Shown: positions 17,002-25,254 of the stretch, piece after piece
How the letters are laid out: the number at the start of each line of letters is the position of its first letter
How positions within the stretch are numbered: position 1 is the stretch's first letter
Origin: Halobacillus sp. Marseille-Q1614
Lineage (GTDB): Bacteria; Bacillota; Bacilli; Bacillales; Halobacillaceae
NCBI RefSeq assembly: GCF_902809865.1
Contig: NZ_CADDWH010000001.1
Coordinates: forward strand, 3,534,001 to 3,598,000
DNA: 64,000 nucleotides
Reading direction: 5' to 3'
The notes under the pieces: generated by a model
What the model was told of the DNA's origin: nothing
Database searches by the model: none
The model's input: only the letters and a program-made list of their open reading frames with translations
Position numbers and translations under genes: made by a program

Positions 17002-18021
17002 ATGAAATCAGTGACGATGGCTGATGTAGCTAAGCACGCCAACGTATCAAAAAGCACTGTATCACAGTATTTAAATAAACGTTATGACTATATGGGCGAA
17101 AAAACGAAGCAGAGAATTAAAGCAGCGATTGAAGAGCTGGGGTACCAGCCGAATATTGTGGCCCGAAGCTTAAAACAGAAATCTACGAAAACGATCGGTG
17201 TAATTGTGGCGAACATTCTCCACACTTTTTCAACAGAAGTGAGCCGAGCGATCGAAGATGTATGTCACGCTGCCGATTTCCATACGATCATCTGTAATGC
17301 CGACGATGATCCCGCGAAAGAAAAAAAATATATCGAGATGCTGAGAGCGAAACAAGTAGACGGTTTAATCATTTTTCCAACAGGCAACAATCGTGAGCTC
17401 TATAAAAGAATGCTTAACGAAAAGTATCCGGTTGTCTTTATCGACAGGCCGGTACCCGATATTCCTGTTTCATCGGTCATGCTGAACAACGAGAGAGCGT
17501 CTGAATTGGCGGTCAATCATTTAGTGGACAAAGGGTATAATCGAATTGCTATGATTACGACTTCGATTATTGATAATGTCTCTCCAAGGTTTGAAAGAAT
17601 GGAGGGTTATAAGAAAGCCCTTCAAGCTCGCGGCATTGAAAGTCGTGAAGATTGGATCAAAAGCATTCAGCCAGAGCAGATAGAAGAAGCTCTGGAGAAG
17701 ATGTTCGAGTCCACCCCGCCGGATGCTGTTATTGCAGGGAATGACTTGGTGCTGAAAGAAATTCTTAAGTTTGCAAAGCATCAGAAACTCAGTATCCCGG
17801 AAGACCTTTCCGTAATCGGAATTGATGACGTTCCATATGCCAGCTTCTATACACCGGCCATCACAACCGTTGCTCAGCCAACTTTCAAAATGGGTAAGAC
17901 AGCCGGAGAACTATTGCTAAGTAAAATTCAAAAGAAACAGTCGACTGATGATCGTCCGGACTTCAGGTTTGAGCCAACATTAATGGTCCGTGATTCGGTA
18001 AGACAAGGAGGTCCTAGATAA
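17002..18021 (+). CDS. kdgR: LacI-family transcriptional regulator, KdgR-like
   Basis: This 339-residue repressor starts with the LacI helix-turn-helix (TMADVAKHANVSKSTVSQYLN) and hinge (PNIVARSLKQKSTKTIGVIV), followed by a periplasmic-binding-type sensor domain with VDGLIIFPTGN, PVVFIDRPV and GIDDVPYASF. The size and N-terminus resemble B. subtilis KdgR. ATG 17002 is chosen because GAGG lies 8 bases upstream; an in-frame ATG at 16981 has no ribosome site and would add a non-conserved heptad. It heads the operon and probably binds the twin palindromes at 16946-16971. The inducer is unknown, presumably a metabolite of the imported sugar acid. Confidence 0.75.
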   Translation: MKSVTMADVAKHANVSKSTVSQYLNKRYDYMGEKTKQRIKAAIEELGYQPNIVARSLKQKSTKTIGVIVANILHTFSTEVSRAIEDVCHAADFHTIICNADDDPAKEKKYIEMLRAKQVDGLIIFPTGNNRELYKRMLNEKYPVVFIDRPVPDIPVSSVMLNNERASELAVNHLVDKGYNRIAMITTSIIDNVSPRFERMEGYKKALQARGIESREDWIKSIQPEQIEEALEKMFESTPPDAVIAGNDLVLKEILKFAKHQKLSIPEDLSVIGIDDVPYASFYTPAITTVAQPTFKMGKTAGELLLSKIQKKQSTDDRPDFRFEPTLMVRDSVRQGGPR

Positions 18022-18978
18022 ATGAAATATGATGTTTTAACAATAGGAGATGCCATGATTACATTTAACCCATCTCAAAATGGACCGATGAGGTTCTCTC
18101 CCTCATTTGAAAGAAAAGCCGGGGGAGCGGAATTTAATTTTGCCATCGGATGTTCGCGTCTTGGCCTCAGTACAGGGTGGATCAGCCGTTTAGGAAACGA
18201 CGAGTTTGGAAAATTCATCCGCAGCTTTGCACGCGGAGAAGGAATCGATGTAACCAATGTCGAGCTGGTAGACGACTACCCGACGTCTCTTAATTTTAAA
18301 GAGATTCGCGAAGACGGAACCGGAAAGACATTTTATTATCGGCAAAAATCACCGACAAACGCTTTAACGGAGCAGACGCTGAATGCGGATGCTTTAAGAA
18401 GCTGTCACATCCTTCATATAAGCGGAGTATTTGCCGCTATTGATCCAAAGAAAAATATTCCTTTGCTGAAAAGAGCAATCACCATTGCTAAGGATTATGG
18501 AGCCAAGATTTCTTTAGACCCTAATATTCGCTTAAAGCTTTGGACGAAGCAGGAAGCAAAGGCGGGTCTTACCGAACTGCTGCCGTATATAGATATTCTG
18601 CTGACAGGCGAGGAAGAAGCCGATTTACTCTTTGGTACACATACACCTGAACAGATAGTTAAATGTTGCAGCAAGTTTGGAATTGCGACAGTCGCTGTTA
18701 AAAAAAGCGAAAAAGGAGCCGCTGTTTACCAGAATGGCGAATGGGTGGAGCAGGAAGCCGTACCGCCGAGCAAAGTAGTCGACACGGTAGGTGCCGGCGA
18801 TGGATTCGATGCAGGTTTTATTTATGGCACGCTAAAAGGGTGGCCGCTTGAGCGAACCGTTAAATTTGCAAATATCATCGGATCAATGGTCGTAAGCGTT
18901 TATGGGGATAACGAAGGACTGCCGGAATTAGAAGAAGTGCTCGTTCAGCTTGGGGAAAAAGAATGGATTGAGAGGTGA
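18022..18978 (+). CDS. kdgK: PfkB-family sugar kinase, 2-keto-3-deoxygluconokinase-like
   Basis: The 318-residue protein has the ribokinase fold: GDAMITF start, the AGGAEFNFAIGCSRLG substrate region, the SLDPNIR strand, and the ATP/anion-hole signature DTVGAGDGFDAGF with catalytic Asp260. KdgK enzymes phosphorylate 2-keto-3-deoxygluconate at O6. Normally a KDPG aldolase is beside kdgK; here the next genes are HxlA- and HxlB-like instead, so the true substrate may differ. It begins right after the regulator stop (TAA ATG), with AAGGAGG inside the preceding gene's last codons. Confidence 0.75.
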   Translation: MKYDVLTIGDAMITFNPSQNGPMRFSPSFERKAGGAEFNFAIGCSRLGLSTGWISRLGNDEFGKFIRSFARGEGIDVTNVELVDDYPTSLNFKEIREDGTGKTFYYRQKSPTNALTEQTLNADALRSCHILHISGVFAAIDPKKNIPLLKRAITIAKDYGAKISLDPNIRLKLWTKQEAKAGLTELLPYIDILLTGEEEADLLFGTHTPEQIVKCCSKFGIATVAVKKSEKGAAVYQNGEWVEQEAVPPSKVVDTVGAGDGFDAGFIYGTLKGWPLERTVKFANIIGSMVVSVYGDNEGLPELEEVLVQLGEKEWIER

Positions 18979-18982
18979 TGAT

Positions 18983-19633
18983 ATGAAGCTTCAATTAGCA
19001 TTGGACCGTCTGCCGGAAGAAAAGTGTATGGAGGTTATTGAAGAAACATCAGCGTCTGCAGACTGGATAGAGATCGGCACCGGGGTAATTAAAGAGTACG
19101 GCATGGATATCGTTCGAAAGGTTAGAGACCGATACAAAGACGCGGTTATCGTTGCGGATATGAAAACGTGTGATGCCGGTCAGCACGAGGCAGAGCAGGT
19201 GTTTAAGGCAGGAGCAGACATAACGACAGTGATGGCTTTCGCTGCTGATCAGACGATAAAAGATATGCTGGAAACAGCCCGGAACTACGATGGGCGGATT
19301 ATGGTGGATTTACTCGGCATTCAGAACAAGGAAAGAATCAAGAGAATCCATGCGCTGGGAGCGGGTTTAGTCAGTCTCCATTTTGGTAAAGACATGCAGA
19401 AAAACGGTGAATTTGATCAATCGCTTTTCGAACTCGTGGAAGACTTTCCGCACCTGGAAGTTGCTTTAGCCGGAGGAATCAACCTCCAATCACTGCCGGA
19501 TGTTGTGAAACACAAGCCAGACATACTGATCGTCGGAGGCGCAATTACTAAGCAGAAAGACTGCAAAAAAGCAGCACAGCAAATAAAGGAGGCGATCCGT
19601 TCATATGAAACAGACGATACATACAGTCGCTGA
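18983..19633 (+). CDS. hxlA: 3-hexulose-6-phosphate synthase-like (HxlA/KGPDC family)
   Basis: A 216-residue TIM-barrel of the orotidine-decarboxylase suprafamily. MKLQLALDRL opens the fold; VADMKTCDAG holds the D-x-K-x-x-D metal/catalytic motif; LHFGKDMQK and VALAGGINLQSLPDVV form the phosphate end. Known members condense formaldehyde with ribulose 5-phosphate (HPS) or decarboxylate 3-keto-L-gulonate 6-phosphate. The partner HxlB-like gene favours HPS chemistry in either direction. AGAGGTGATG before ATG 18983 sets the start; an upstream in-frame ATG at 18950 lies inside the kinase gene. No HxlR regulator is near. Confidence 0.8.
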   Translation: MKLQLALDRLPEEKCMEVIEETSASADWIEIGTGVIKEYGMDIVRKVRDRYKDAVIVADMKTCDAGQHEAEQVFKAGADITTVMAFAADQTIKDMLETARNYDGRIMVDLLGIQNKERIKRIHALGAGLVSLHFGKDMQKNGEFDQSLFELVEDFPHLEVALAGGINLQSLPDVVKHKPDILIVGGAITKQKDCKKAAQQIKEAIRSYETDDTYSR

Positions 19634-20159
19634 AGAAATCATACAAGTCCTCAATAATGTGGAAGAAGAACAAGCACTAAAGCTTTCACGATCATTGGAA
19701 GGCGCTTCCCGTATTTTTGTGGCAGGGGAAGGAAGGTCCGGTCTTATGGGGAAGGCCTTCGCGATGAGGCTTATGCACGCAGGATATGAGGTGTACGTAA
19801 CAGGAGAGACGATTACACCAAGCATTGCGAAGGGGGACCTGCTCTTAGCTGTTTCAGGTTCAGGATCAACAAAGTCAATCTGCCAGTTTGCTGATCAGGC
19901 GAAAAAAGCCGGCGCGATAGTTTTCGCCGTATCTACTAACCGTCAATCAAAACTCTCAGACATCAGTGACCATACACTCATCATTCCAGCAGCGACTAAA
20001 AAAAGGCTGCCGGAAGAACCATCCACTATTCAGCCGCTTGGCAACCAATTTGATCAATCGCTGCATTTGCTTCTCGATGCTATTTTAATTGAGACCATTA
20101 CACAGTCCAGCAAAACAGATAATGAAGAAATGACCGGGCGTCATGCCAATTTAGAGTAG
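19605..20159 (+). CDS. hxlB: 6-phospho-3-hexuloisomerase-like SIS protein
   Basis: The 184-residue single SIS-domain protein has AGEGRSGLMGKAFAMRLMHAG and LLLAVSGSGSTKSI, and ends with the family tail RHANLE, all shared with B. subtilis HxlB. PHI converts D-arabino-3-hexulose 6-phosphate to fructose 6-phosphate. It starts inside the hxlA-like gene (29-base overlap; AAAGGAGGCG upstream), so the two are co-translated. Together they could detoxify formaldehyde, but in this operon a catabolic role for an imported sugar acid seems more likely. Confidence 0.85.
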   Translation: MKQTIHTVAEEIIQVLNNVEEEQALKLSRSLEGASRIFVAGEGRSGLMGKAFAMRLMHAGYEVYVTGETITPSIAKGDLLLAVSGSGSTKSICQFADQAKKAGAIVFAVSTNRQSKLSDISDHTLIIPAATKKRLPEEPSTIQPLGNQFDQSLHLLLDAILIETITQSSKTDNEEMTGRHANLE

Positions 20160-20187
20160 AGAGGCATTTGGCCTCTCGCTCTAGTTT
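20159..20187 (+). terminator. Hairpin after hxlB
   Basis: GAGAGGC pairs with GCCTCTC around ATTTG, followed after 6 bases by TTTTT. It is a partial terminator or processing site between the enzymes and the transporter genes. Confidence 0.5.
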
Positions 20188-20205
20188 TTAACTCCCTTAT
20201 TCAAT

Positions 20206-20300
20206 GGGCGGATGGAAAGGAAGCTTGCTAGACCCCTGCTTAAAGGCGGCCGATACCGCGAAGCGCGGCTTTTGCGAGGAGGCTCCCCTTACCCCAAACA
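20206..20300 (-). repeat. Degenerate family A repeat
   Basis: GACCCCTGC, then GCGCGGC and GCGAGGAGGCTCCCC keep the inner blocks of the family in the inverted orientation (compare copy 3), but the ends are lost. It lies inside the operon between hxlB and the TRAP genes. Confidence 0.4.
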
Positions 20301-20352
20301 TTAACCAAAAAGATAACCTGATAAAGTTAAATAAGCCAAATTTTTATAAAAA

Positions 20353-20367
20353 ATGTAAGCGTCTTCA
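20353..20367 (+). promoter_or_regulatory. cre-like box before the TRAP genes
   Basis: ATGTAAGCGTCTTCA matches WTGNAANCGNWNNCW except for C at the W position. It lies 29 bases upstream of the dctP start codon, suited to a CcpA roadblock of the transporter genes. Confidence 0.55.
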
Positions 20368-20395
20368 CGAAAATAGAATGGAGGAGGTTCTTTTT

Positions 20396-21418
20396 ATGAA
20401 GAATTTAGTAGCTGCAGCAGCCGTCATTTTGAGTCTGCTTCTCTCTGCCGGATGCAGCAGTCAAGCGGGCGGACAGTCAGAAGATGGGAAAATTAAAATA
20501 ATCGCGGCTCATAACCAAACGTCCCCTGACAACCCGTATCAGTTCGGAATGAAAGAATTCAAACGAGTAGTGGAAGAAAAGTCGAACGGGGAAATTGAGG
20601 TCGAGGTACACGCAGGAACACTCGGAACAGCGGAATCTCAATTAATCGAGAAATTAAAGCTGGGAGGAGCCGACTTAGTACTCGTATCGCCTGGGTTTAT
20701 GGCCCAGACAGGAATTCGGGAAATTGATCTTTTCGCCATGCCTTATATGTTCGAAGATTATGAGCATTGGTTACAAGTTGTTGATGGAGAAATCGGTGAA
20801 GAAGTGGCCCAGACGATTAATGAGAAGTCTGATAACGACTTTAAGCTGATGGGGTACTGGAGTGCCGGTGTCCGCCACTACTACGGGGAAAAACCACTCG
20901 AAACTATGGAAGATATTGATGGGCTGACTTTCCGTACCCAGACGTCTGGAGCTATTGCTGATTACTGGGAGCAGACAGGGGCAATCCCGACGAATGTCGC
21001 CTGGGGGGAACTGTATCAGGCCCTTCAGCAGGGCGTTGTAGATTCTTCGGAGAACTCTTATCCTTATTTCGTTCAGCAGAACCACCATAAAACGAAAAAC
21101 GGTAAATACATTACTGAAACTGGCCATGACTATACGACAAGATTTCTTTTAATGAATGGCAATACGTTTGATTCGTATACAGAAGAACAGCAGCAGATCA
21201 TCTTAGAAGGAGCGGAAGCTGCGACCAAAGAGGAGCGAAAAGTAGATTCAGAACAGTCGGAAGAATATAAACAGAAGGCCGTTGATGAAGGTGCAGAAGT
21301 TAACCAGATCGACCGCCAGCCGTTTATAGATATTGCCAAACCAATCCATGAAAAAACGGCTAAAGAGATCAAAGCCGTTGATTTACTGAAAAAGATTCGT
21401 TCATTAGCTGGTGAATAA
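20396..21418 (+). CDS. dctP: TRAP transporter solute-binding lipoprotein (DctP family)
   Basis: The 340-residue protein has a lipoprotein signal peptide with lipobox LSAGC (Cys20), then a DctP-family binding domain: AHNQTSPDNPYQFGMKEF, VHAGTLGTAESQLIEKLKLG, DGLTFRTQTSG, AWGELYQALQQGVVDSSENS. It captures a carboxylate substrate at the outer face and hands it to the DctQ-DctM permease. GGAGGAGG 7 bases before ATG 20396 fixes the start; upstream in-frame codons run through repeat sequence. Substrate unknown, presumably a sugar acid given the neighbouring kinase. Confidence 0.92.
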   Translation: MKNLVAAAAVILSLLLSAGCSSQAGGQSEDGKIKIIAAHNQTSPDNPYQFGMKEFKRVVEEKSNGEIEVEVHAGTLGTAESQLIEKLKLGGADLVLVSPGFMAQTGIREIDLFAMPYMFEDYEHWLQVVDGEIGEEVAQTINEKSDNDFKLMGYWSAGVRHYYGEKPLETMEDIDGLTFRTQTSGAIADYWEQTGAIPTNVAWGELYQALQQGVVDSSENSYPYFVQQNHHKTKNGKYITETGHDYTTRFLLMNGNTFDSYTEEQQQIILEGAEAATKEERKVDSEQSEEYKQKAVDEGAEVNQIDRQPFIDIAKPIHEKTAKEIKAVDLLKKIRSLAGE

Positions 21419-21453
21419 TTGAGAAGATGACTATAAGAGGAGGGAATGGACGC

Positions 21454-21933
21454 ATGTTTATTAAACTGCTTGAACGTATTCAATTAACAATTGGCATATT
21501 ATTTCTCTTAATATTTTTCGTGACGACCGTGATTCAGGTTGTAAATCGATATCTAGGTGTCACGGCCATGTGGACCGAAGATGTCGCTACTTATTCTTTC
21601 ATTTGGGCGGTGCTGATGGGTGCATCCGTAATGTTAAACAAGAGAGAGCACTTTCAATTCGATATTCTGCTGAACAAGCTGAAAGGCAAAAAAAGAAAGT
21701 CACTTTATTTATTCAATGATACGATCCTGCTCCTTTTCTGCGGTGCGCTGTTTTATTATGGAATTATTGTAGTGGACAGCTTTTGGGACTTCAGATGGGA
21801 GTCGCTTCCTGAAATGAAGATGGGCTATGTGTGGATCTCCATACCGATTATGGCAGGAACTATGGTCATTTATACAGCAGCTCACATGATCCGCAATTTG
21901 AAAAGCTTTAATAAAGAGGAGGCTGTCGAATGA
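21454..21933 (+). CDS. dctQ: TRAP transporter small permease (DctQ family)
   Basis: A 159-residue protein with four hydrophobic segments (around residues 10-30, 44-62, 82-104 and 122-144) and the family-typical RYLGVTAMWTEDVATYSFIW, where the W-x-E-x-x-x-x element recurs in DctQ proteins. It pairs with DctM to form the sodium-driven permease. ATG 21454 is preceded by AGAGGAGGG at about 10 bases; the in-frame ATG at 21427 lies before that site. It overlaps dctM by 4 bases. Confidence 0.9.
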   Translation: MFIKLLERIQLTIGILFLLIFFVTTVIQVVNRYLGVTAMWTEDVATYSFIWAVLMGASVMLNKREHFQFDILLNKLKGKKRKSLYLFNDTILLLFCGALFYYGIIVVDSFWDFRWESLPEMKMGYVWISIPIMAGTMVIYTAAHMIRNLKSFNKEEAVE

Positions 21934-23219
21934 TCGGAATCACACTGTTAGGGATGTTTATTATTTTATTAGTCATTGGAATTCCCATTGCCTTTGTGAT
22001 CGGGATTGTAGCTCTTGCCGGTTTTATGACGATTCCTTATACACCAGAAGCGCTTCTTCCTGTTAAAATGCTCAATGGTCTTGATTCGTTTGTACTGCTT
22101 TCTGTTCCGCTGTTTATTCTGGCAGCCAACCTTATGAACAGCGGTCAGATCTCGCAAAAGCTGATAGATTTTTCTCTTACAATGGTTGGCCATATCCGCG
22201 GAGGGCTGGCTCACGCTAATATTCTAGTATCCATGCTGTTTGCGGGAATTTCAGGTGCTGCCCAGGCCGATACGGCAGGGGTAGGTAAAATTTTAATTCC
22301 CAGCATGAAGAAACAGGGATATAACACAGGTACAGCTGTCGGAGTGACTGCTGCTTCCTCTACAATTGGGGTTATCATTCCGCCAAGTATTCCGATGATT
22401 ATATTTGCTGGGTTGACGAATGTTTCAGTAGGCGCGTTATTTTTAGCTGGCATCATTCCAGGTGTGGCGATCGGACTAGGCATGATGATTATTATTTACA
22501 TTCTGGCTAAGAAGCACAATTACCCAACCTATCAAAGAGCATCGTTGAAGAAGTTTATTAAGCAGTTTCTAGACGTATTTCCAGCCCTTCTAACACCGGT
22601 TATCTTAATTGGAGGCGTTATCTCAGGGATCTTTACGGCAACAGAAGCCGCCGCCTTTGCAAGTATTTATACCATAATTATCGCTATGTTTTACTATAAG
22701 ACTTTGAAACTAAAAGATTTTCCAAAAGTGTTTGTAGATACGCTTACGCTAAGCTCGCTTTCGTTATTCGCCTTAGCAGCGGCCAATGGTCTTGGAGAGC
22801 TGTTAAGCTATTACCAGCTGTCTGCATGGACGGAACAGTTCTTCAGTAACAATATTCACAGCAAATGGGTTTTCCTATTAATTATTATTGCTTTCTTCCT
22901 TTTCGTAGGAACGTTTATGGATGCAATTCCGGCAATGATTCTGTTTATTCCTGTCATTTTGCCTGTGGCTGAAACCTTTGGCGTGGACCCAGTCCTGCTA
23001 GGCTTAATCACAGTAATGACATTAGCCATTGGCCTTGTTACTCCGCCGTACGGATTATGTCTCCTGCTAGCAGCTAAAATAGGCAAGCTGCCAATTGAAA
23101 GGTCGTTTGGAGCGGTGGTCCCTTATATTGTCGTCGTACTGTTCGTGCTTCTCGCTGTAGCATTTATACCAGGAGTCGCGACCTATATTCCAAAAATATT
23201 AAACCCTGATATGTTTTAG
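21930..23219 (+). CDS. dctM: TRAP transporter large permease (DctM family)
   Basis: The 429-residue carrier has about twelve hydrophobic segments and the DctM landmarks GISGAAQADTAGVGKILIPSM, SSTIGVIIPPSIPMIIFA, TEAAAFASIYT, and LVTPPYGLCLLLAAKI. It uses the Na+ gradient to move the ligand delivered by DctP, suited to a saline habitat. It starts in an ATGA overlap with dctQ. A strong terminator follows and closes the operon 17002-23219. Confidence 0.93.
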   Translation: MIGITLLGMFIILLVIGIPIAFVIGIVALAGFMTIPYTPEALLPVKMLNGLDSFVLLSVPLFILAANLMNSGQISQKLIDFSLTMVGHIRGGLAHANILVSMLFAGISGAAQADTAGVGKILIPSMKKQGYNTGTAVGVTAASSTIGVIIPPSIPMIIFAGLTNVSVGALFLAGIIPGVAIGLGMMIIIYILAKKHNYPTYQRASLKKFIKQFLDVFPALLTPVILIGGVISGIFTATEAAAFASIYTIIIAMFYYKTLKLKDFPKVFVDTLTLSSLSLFALAAANGLGELLSYYQLSAWTEQFFSNNIHSKWVFLLIIIAFFLFVGTFMDAIPAMILFIPVILPVAETFGVDPVLLGLITVMTLAIGLVTPPYGLCLLLAAKIGKLPIERSFGAVVPYIVVVLFVLLAVAFIPGVATYIPKILNPDMF

Positions 23220-23223
23220 CGAA

Positions 23224-23254
23224 AGCCGGGAGGGCCATTTCTCCCGGCTTTTTG
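23224..23254 (+). terminator. Intrinsic terminator of the TRAP operon
   Basis: AGCCGGGAG pairs with CTCCCGGCT around an 8-base loop, followed by TTTTTG. Confidence 0.85.
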
Positions 23255-23335
23255 TTCGGCTTCTGAAAATTACTACGCTTTCACTTCCAATATTTTCTCG
23301 TGAAAACTAAAGGATTTTAAAGGTTTTTCACGAAA

Positions 23336-23365
23336 CATCACGAATATGTACATCACGAATATGTA
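23336..23365 (+). repeat. Exact 15-base tandem duplication
   Basis: CATCACGAATATGTA occurs twice in a row (23336-23350 and 23351-23365), about 35 bases before the SRPBCC gene. Just upstream TCGTGAAAA (23298-23306) faces TTTTCACGA (23325-23333). It may be a regulator binding site or a recent slippage duplication. Confidence 0.6.
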
Positions 23366-23398
23366 ATTCAGACAACTTTAAGAATCGGAGGGAACGGC

Positions 23399-23836
23399 AT
23401 GGTTTTCCTTGAACGGCAGGTAGTGATTAAGAAACCAATTGAAGAAGTCTTTCTAACGGCTATAGATTTTTCAAAGAGTCCAGAAATTATGGATGCTGTG
23501 ATCGATGTAGAGCCTTTAACAGAAGGCCCCGTACGCGAAGGTTATCAATTTAAAGAAGTAAGGGAAATCCGCGGAAGAAAAGCAGCGGCCACGATCGAGA
23601 TAACGGAATTTAAACCAAATAAATGCTATACAGCCCGCAGTGAACAGAACGGGCTTGACCTGCGTTACCATTATAACTTCATTGAGACGACAGAAGGAAC
23701 GAAGGTGATTTTTAAAGGAGAACTGTTTACCCAAGGGTTACGCAATACTTTGTTTAAGCCTCTGATTAAAAAAATCATAAAAAAAGAAGATGCGGATCAT
23801 TTGGAGAATTTGAAGGAATATATCGAGAAACAATAG
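23399..23836 (+). CDS. SRPBCC-family lipid/ligand-binding-type protein
   Basis: The 145-residue protein has the START/Bet-v1-like pattern: VVIKKPIEEVFLTAIDFSKSPEIM at the start, a run of beta strands, and a long C-terminal helix (FKPLIKKIIKKEDADHLENLKEYIEK). These proteins form a hydrophobic pocket; some are cyclases or lipid carriers, many are unassigned. CGGAGGG precedes ATG 23399. It is a single gene between two terminators. No specific function can be given. Confidence 0.7.
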   Translation: MVFLERQVVIKKPIEEVFLTAIDFSKSPEIMDAVIDVEPLTEGPVREGYQFKEVREIRGRKAAATIEITEFKPNKCYTARSEQNGLDLRYHYNFIETTEGTKVIFKGELFTQGLRNTLFKPLIKKIIKKEDADHLENLKEYIEKQ

Positions 23837-23873
23837 ATTATGGTATAATAAAGACAATAAATTGAACGCAGCA

Positions 23874-23913
23874 AGGTCTCTTTCCATTGGACATGGGTCG
23901 AGACCTGTTTTTT
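23874..23913 (+). terminator. Intrinsic terminator after the SRPBCC gene
   Basis: AGGTCTC pairs with GAGACCT, with an inner CCAT/ATGG step, followed by GTTTTTT. Confidence 0.75.
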
Positions 23914-23958
23914 ATGAGAGGCTTTGTTAGAGTTTGATAAAAAGGAGAATACATTTTA

Positions 23959-25095
23959 ATGAGTAACTCACAGCCAAACTGGCTTCAGGAGCTGAAGCCT
24001 TTTGCCAAAGAAGCGTGGAACCAATCAGAATTTAAAGAACCTACCCAAATACAATTAAAAAGCATTCCGCTAATTCTAGAAGGGAAAGACGTCATTGCTG
24101 AAGCCCCCACAGGCAGCGGAAAGACACTCGCATATTTACTGCCGCTTCTTCAGAAGGTAGATCCCAGCAAAAAAAACACCCAAGTCCTGATTTTGGCGTC
24201 CTCACATGAACTCGTTATGCAAATCCACCAGGAAATTCAAACATGGTCCAAAGGCAGCGGTATAAATAGTACCGCTTTAATCGGCGGCGCCAACGTTAAG
24301 CGTCAAATCGATAAGCTTAAGAAGAAGCCTCAAGTCGTAGCCGGAACGCCGGGACGAGTGTACGAGCTTATGCAAAAGAAGAAGCTGAAAGCCCATGAAA
24401 TCGTCACCCTTGTCTTTGATGAAGCCGATCAGCTGCTTGTTCCTGAGCATCTGCCTACCGTAGAAAACATAGTGAAAAGCACCTTGAAAGAAAGACAGAT
24501 CCTGCTTTTATCTGCGACACTTCCTGAAGAGGTACAGAAGGTGGCCGGTAAATTTATGGACGAACCGGAGATTGTTCAGATAGCTGAAGAACAGTTGAAG
24601 CCTGAAGTCGAGCATGCCTATATCGCATGTGAAGATCGCGATAAAGTAGAACTTCTGCGAAAGCTTGCTCATCTAAATGATTTTAAAGGTCTAGCTTTTA
24701 TGCAGGATATTGCCAGCCTCAACGTCTACACGGAAAAGCTAAGATTTAAAAAGCTGCCGATTGAAGTCCTTCACAGTGACGCTAAGAAAGAACAGCGGGC
24801 AAAAGCGCTGAAAGGTTTTCGAAAAGGGGAGTATGAGCTGCTGCTTGCTACCGACGTTGCCGCTCGAGGTCTTGATATAAAAGATATTACTTATATCGTT
24901 AACCTCGATATTCCTAAAACAGGATCTTCCTACATTCATAGAGCGGGCCGTACTGCTAGATTAGGTGCAGTCGAAGGAACAGTTATTTCGCTTGTAAATC
25001 CTGTGGAAGAGAAGCGCCTTAAAAAATTCGCGAGAGATTTTGACTTTTCATTACAGGAAAAAGAATTGTATCGCGGAGAGCTCCACAACAAGTAA
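23959..25095 (+). CDS. yfmL: DEAD-box RNA helicase, short YfmL type
   Basis: The 378-residue protein has only the two RecA-like domains. Motifs: Q-motif EPTQIQLKSIP, Walker A APTGSGKT (Lys55), AGTPGR, DEAD at 154-157, SAT at 185-187, and in domain 2 DVAARGLDIKDI and HRAGRTARLG (a variant of HRxGRxGR). There is no C-terminal RNA-binding extension, which matches the size of B. subtilis YfmL, a helicase linked to ribosome assembly and cold growth. AAAGGAG lies upstream of ATG 23959. No clear terminator follows in 25096-25254, where I see nothing else to name. Confidence 0.88.
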   Translation: MSNSQPNWLQELKPFAKEAWNQSEFKEPTQIQLKSIPLILEGKDVIAEAPTGSGKTLAYLLPLLQKVDPSKKNTQVLILASSHELVMQIHQEIQTWSKGSGINSTALIGGANVKRQIDKLKKKPQVVAGTPGRVYELMQKKKLKAHEIVTLVFDEADQLLVPEHLPTVENIVKSTLKERQILLLSATLPEEVQKVAGKFMDEPEIVQIAEEQLKPEVEHAYIACEDRDKVELLRKLAHLNDFKGLAFMQDIASLNVYTEKLRFKKLPIEVLHSDAKKEQRAKALKGFRKGEYELLLATDVAARGLDIKDITYIVNLDIPKTGSSYIHRAGRTARLGAVEGTVISLVNPVEEKRLKKFARDFDFSLQEKELYRGELHNK

Positions 25096-25254
25096 AACAC
25101 TGTTTTAGAGCGGCCTCAGCAGGGAAAAATCCAATATATGGACATACTTCCGAGAATTACATGGGCGGTTTACACATAATGTAGGTAGGGACACTTGTCG
25201 TCTCGTGCGCATTTTGAAATACTTATAGTAACTAAGCACAAGGAGTAGACATCT

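Noticed and set aside
18950-18982. Upstream start for the HxlA-like gene
   Set aside because: The earlier ATG lies inside the kinase gene without a ribosome site; AGAGGTGATG fits the ATG at 18983, which begins the conserved MKLQLALD strand.
19605-20159. GmhA or KpsF-type sugar isomerase
   Set aside because: The single SIS domain could fit, but the RSGLMGKAFAMRLMH motif, the RHANLE tail and the adjacent HxlA-like gene point to 6-phospho-3-hexuloisomerase.
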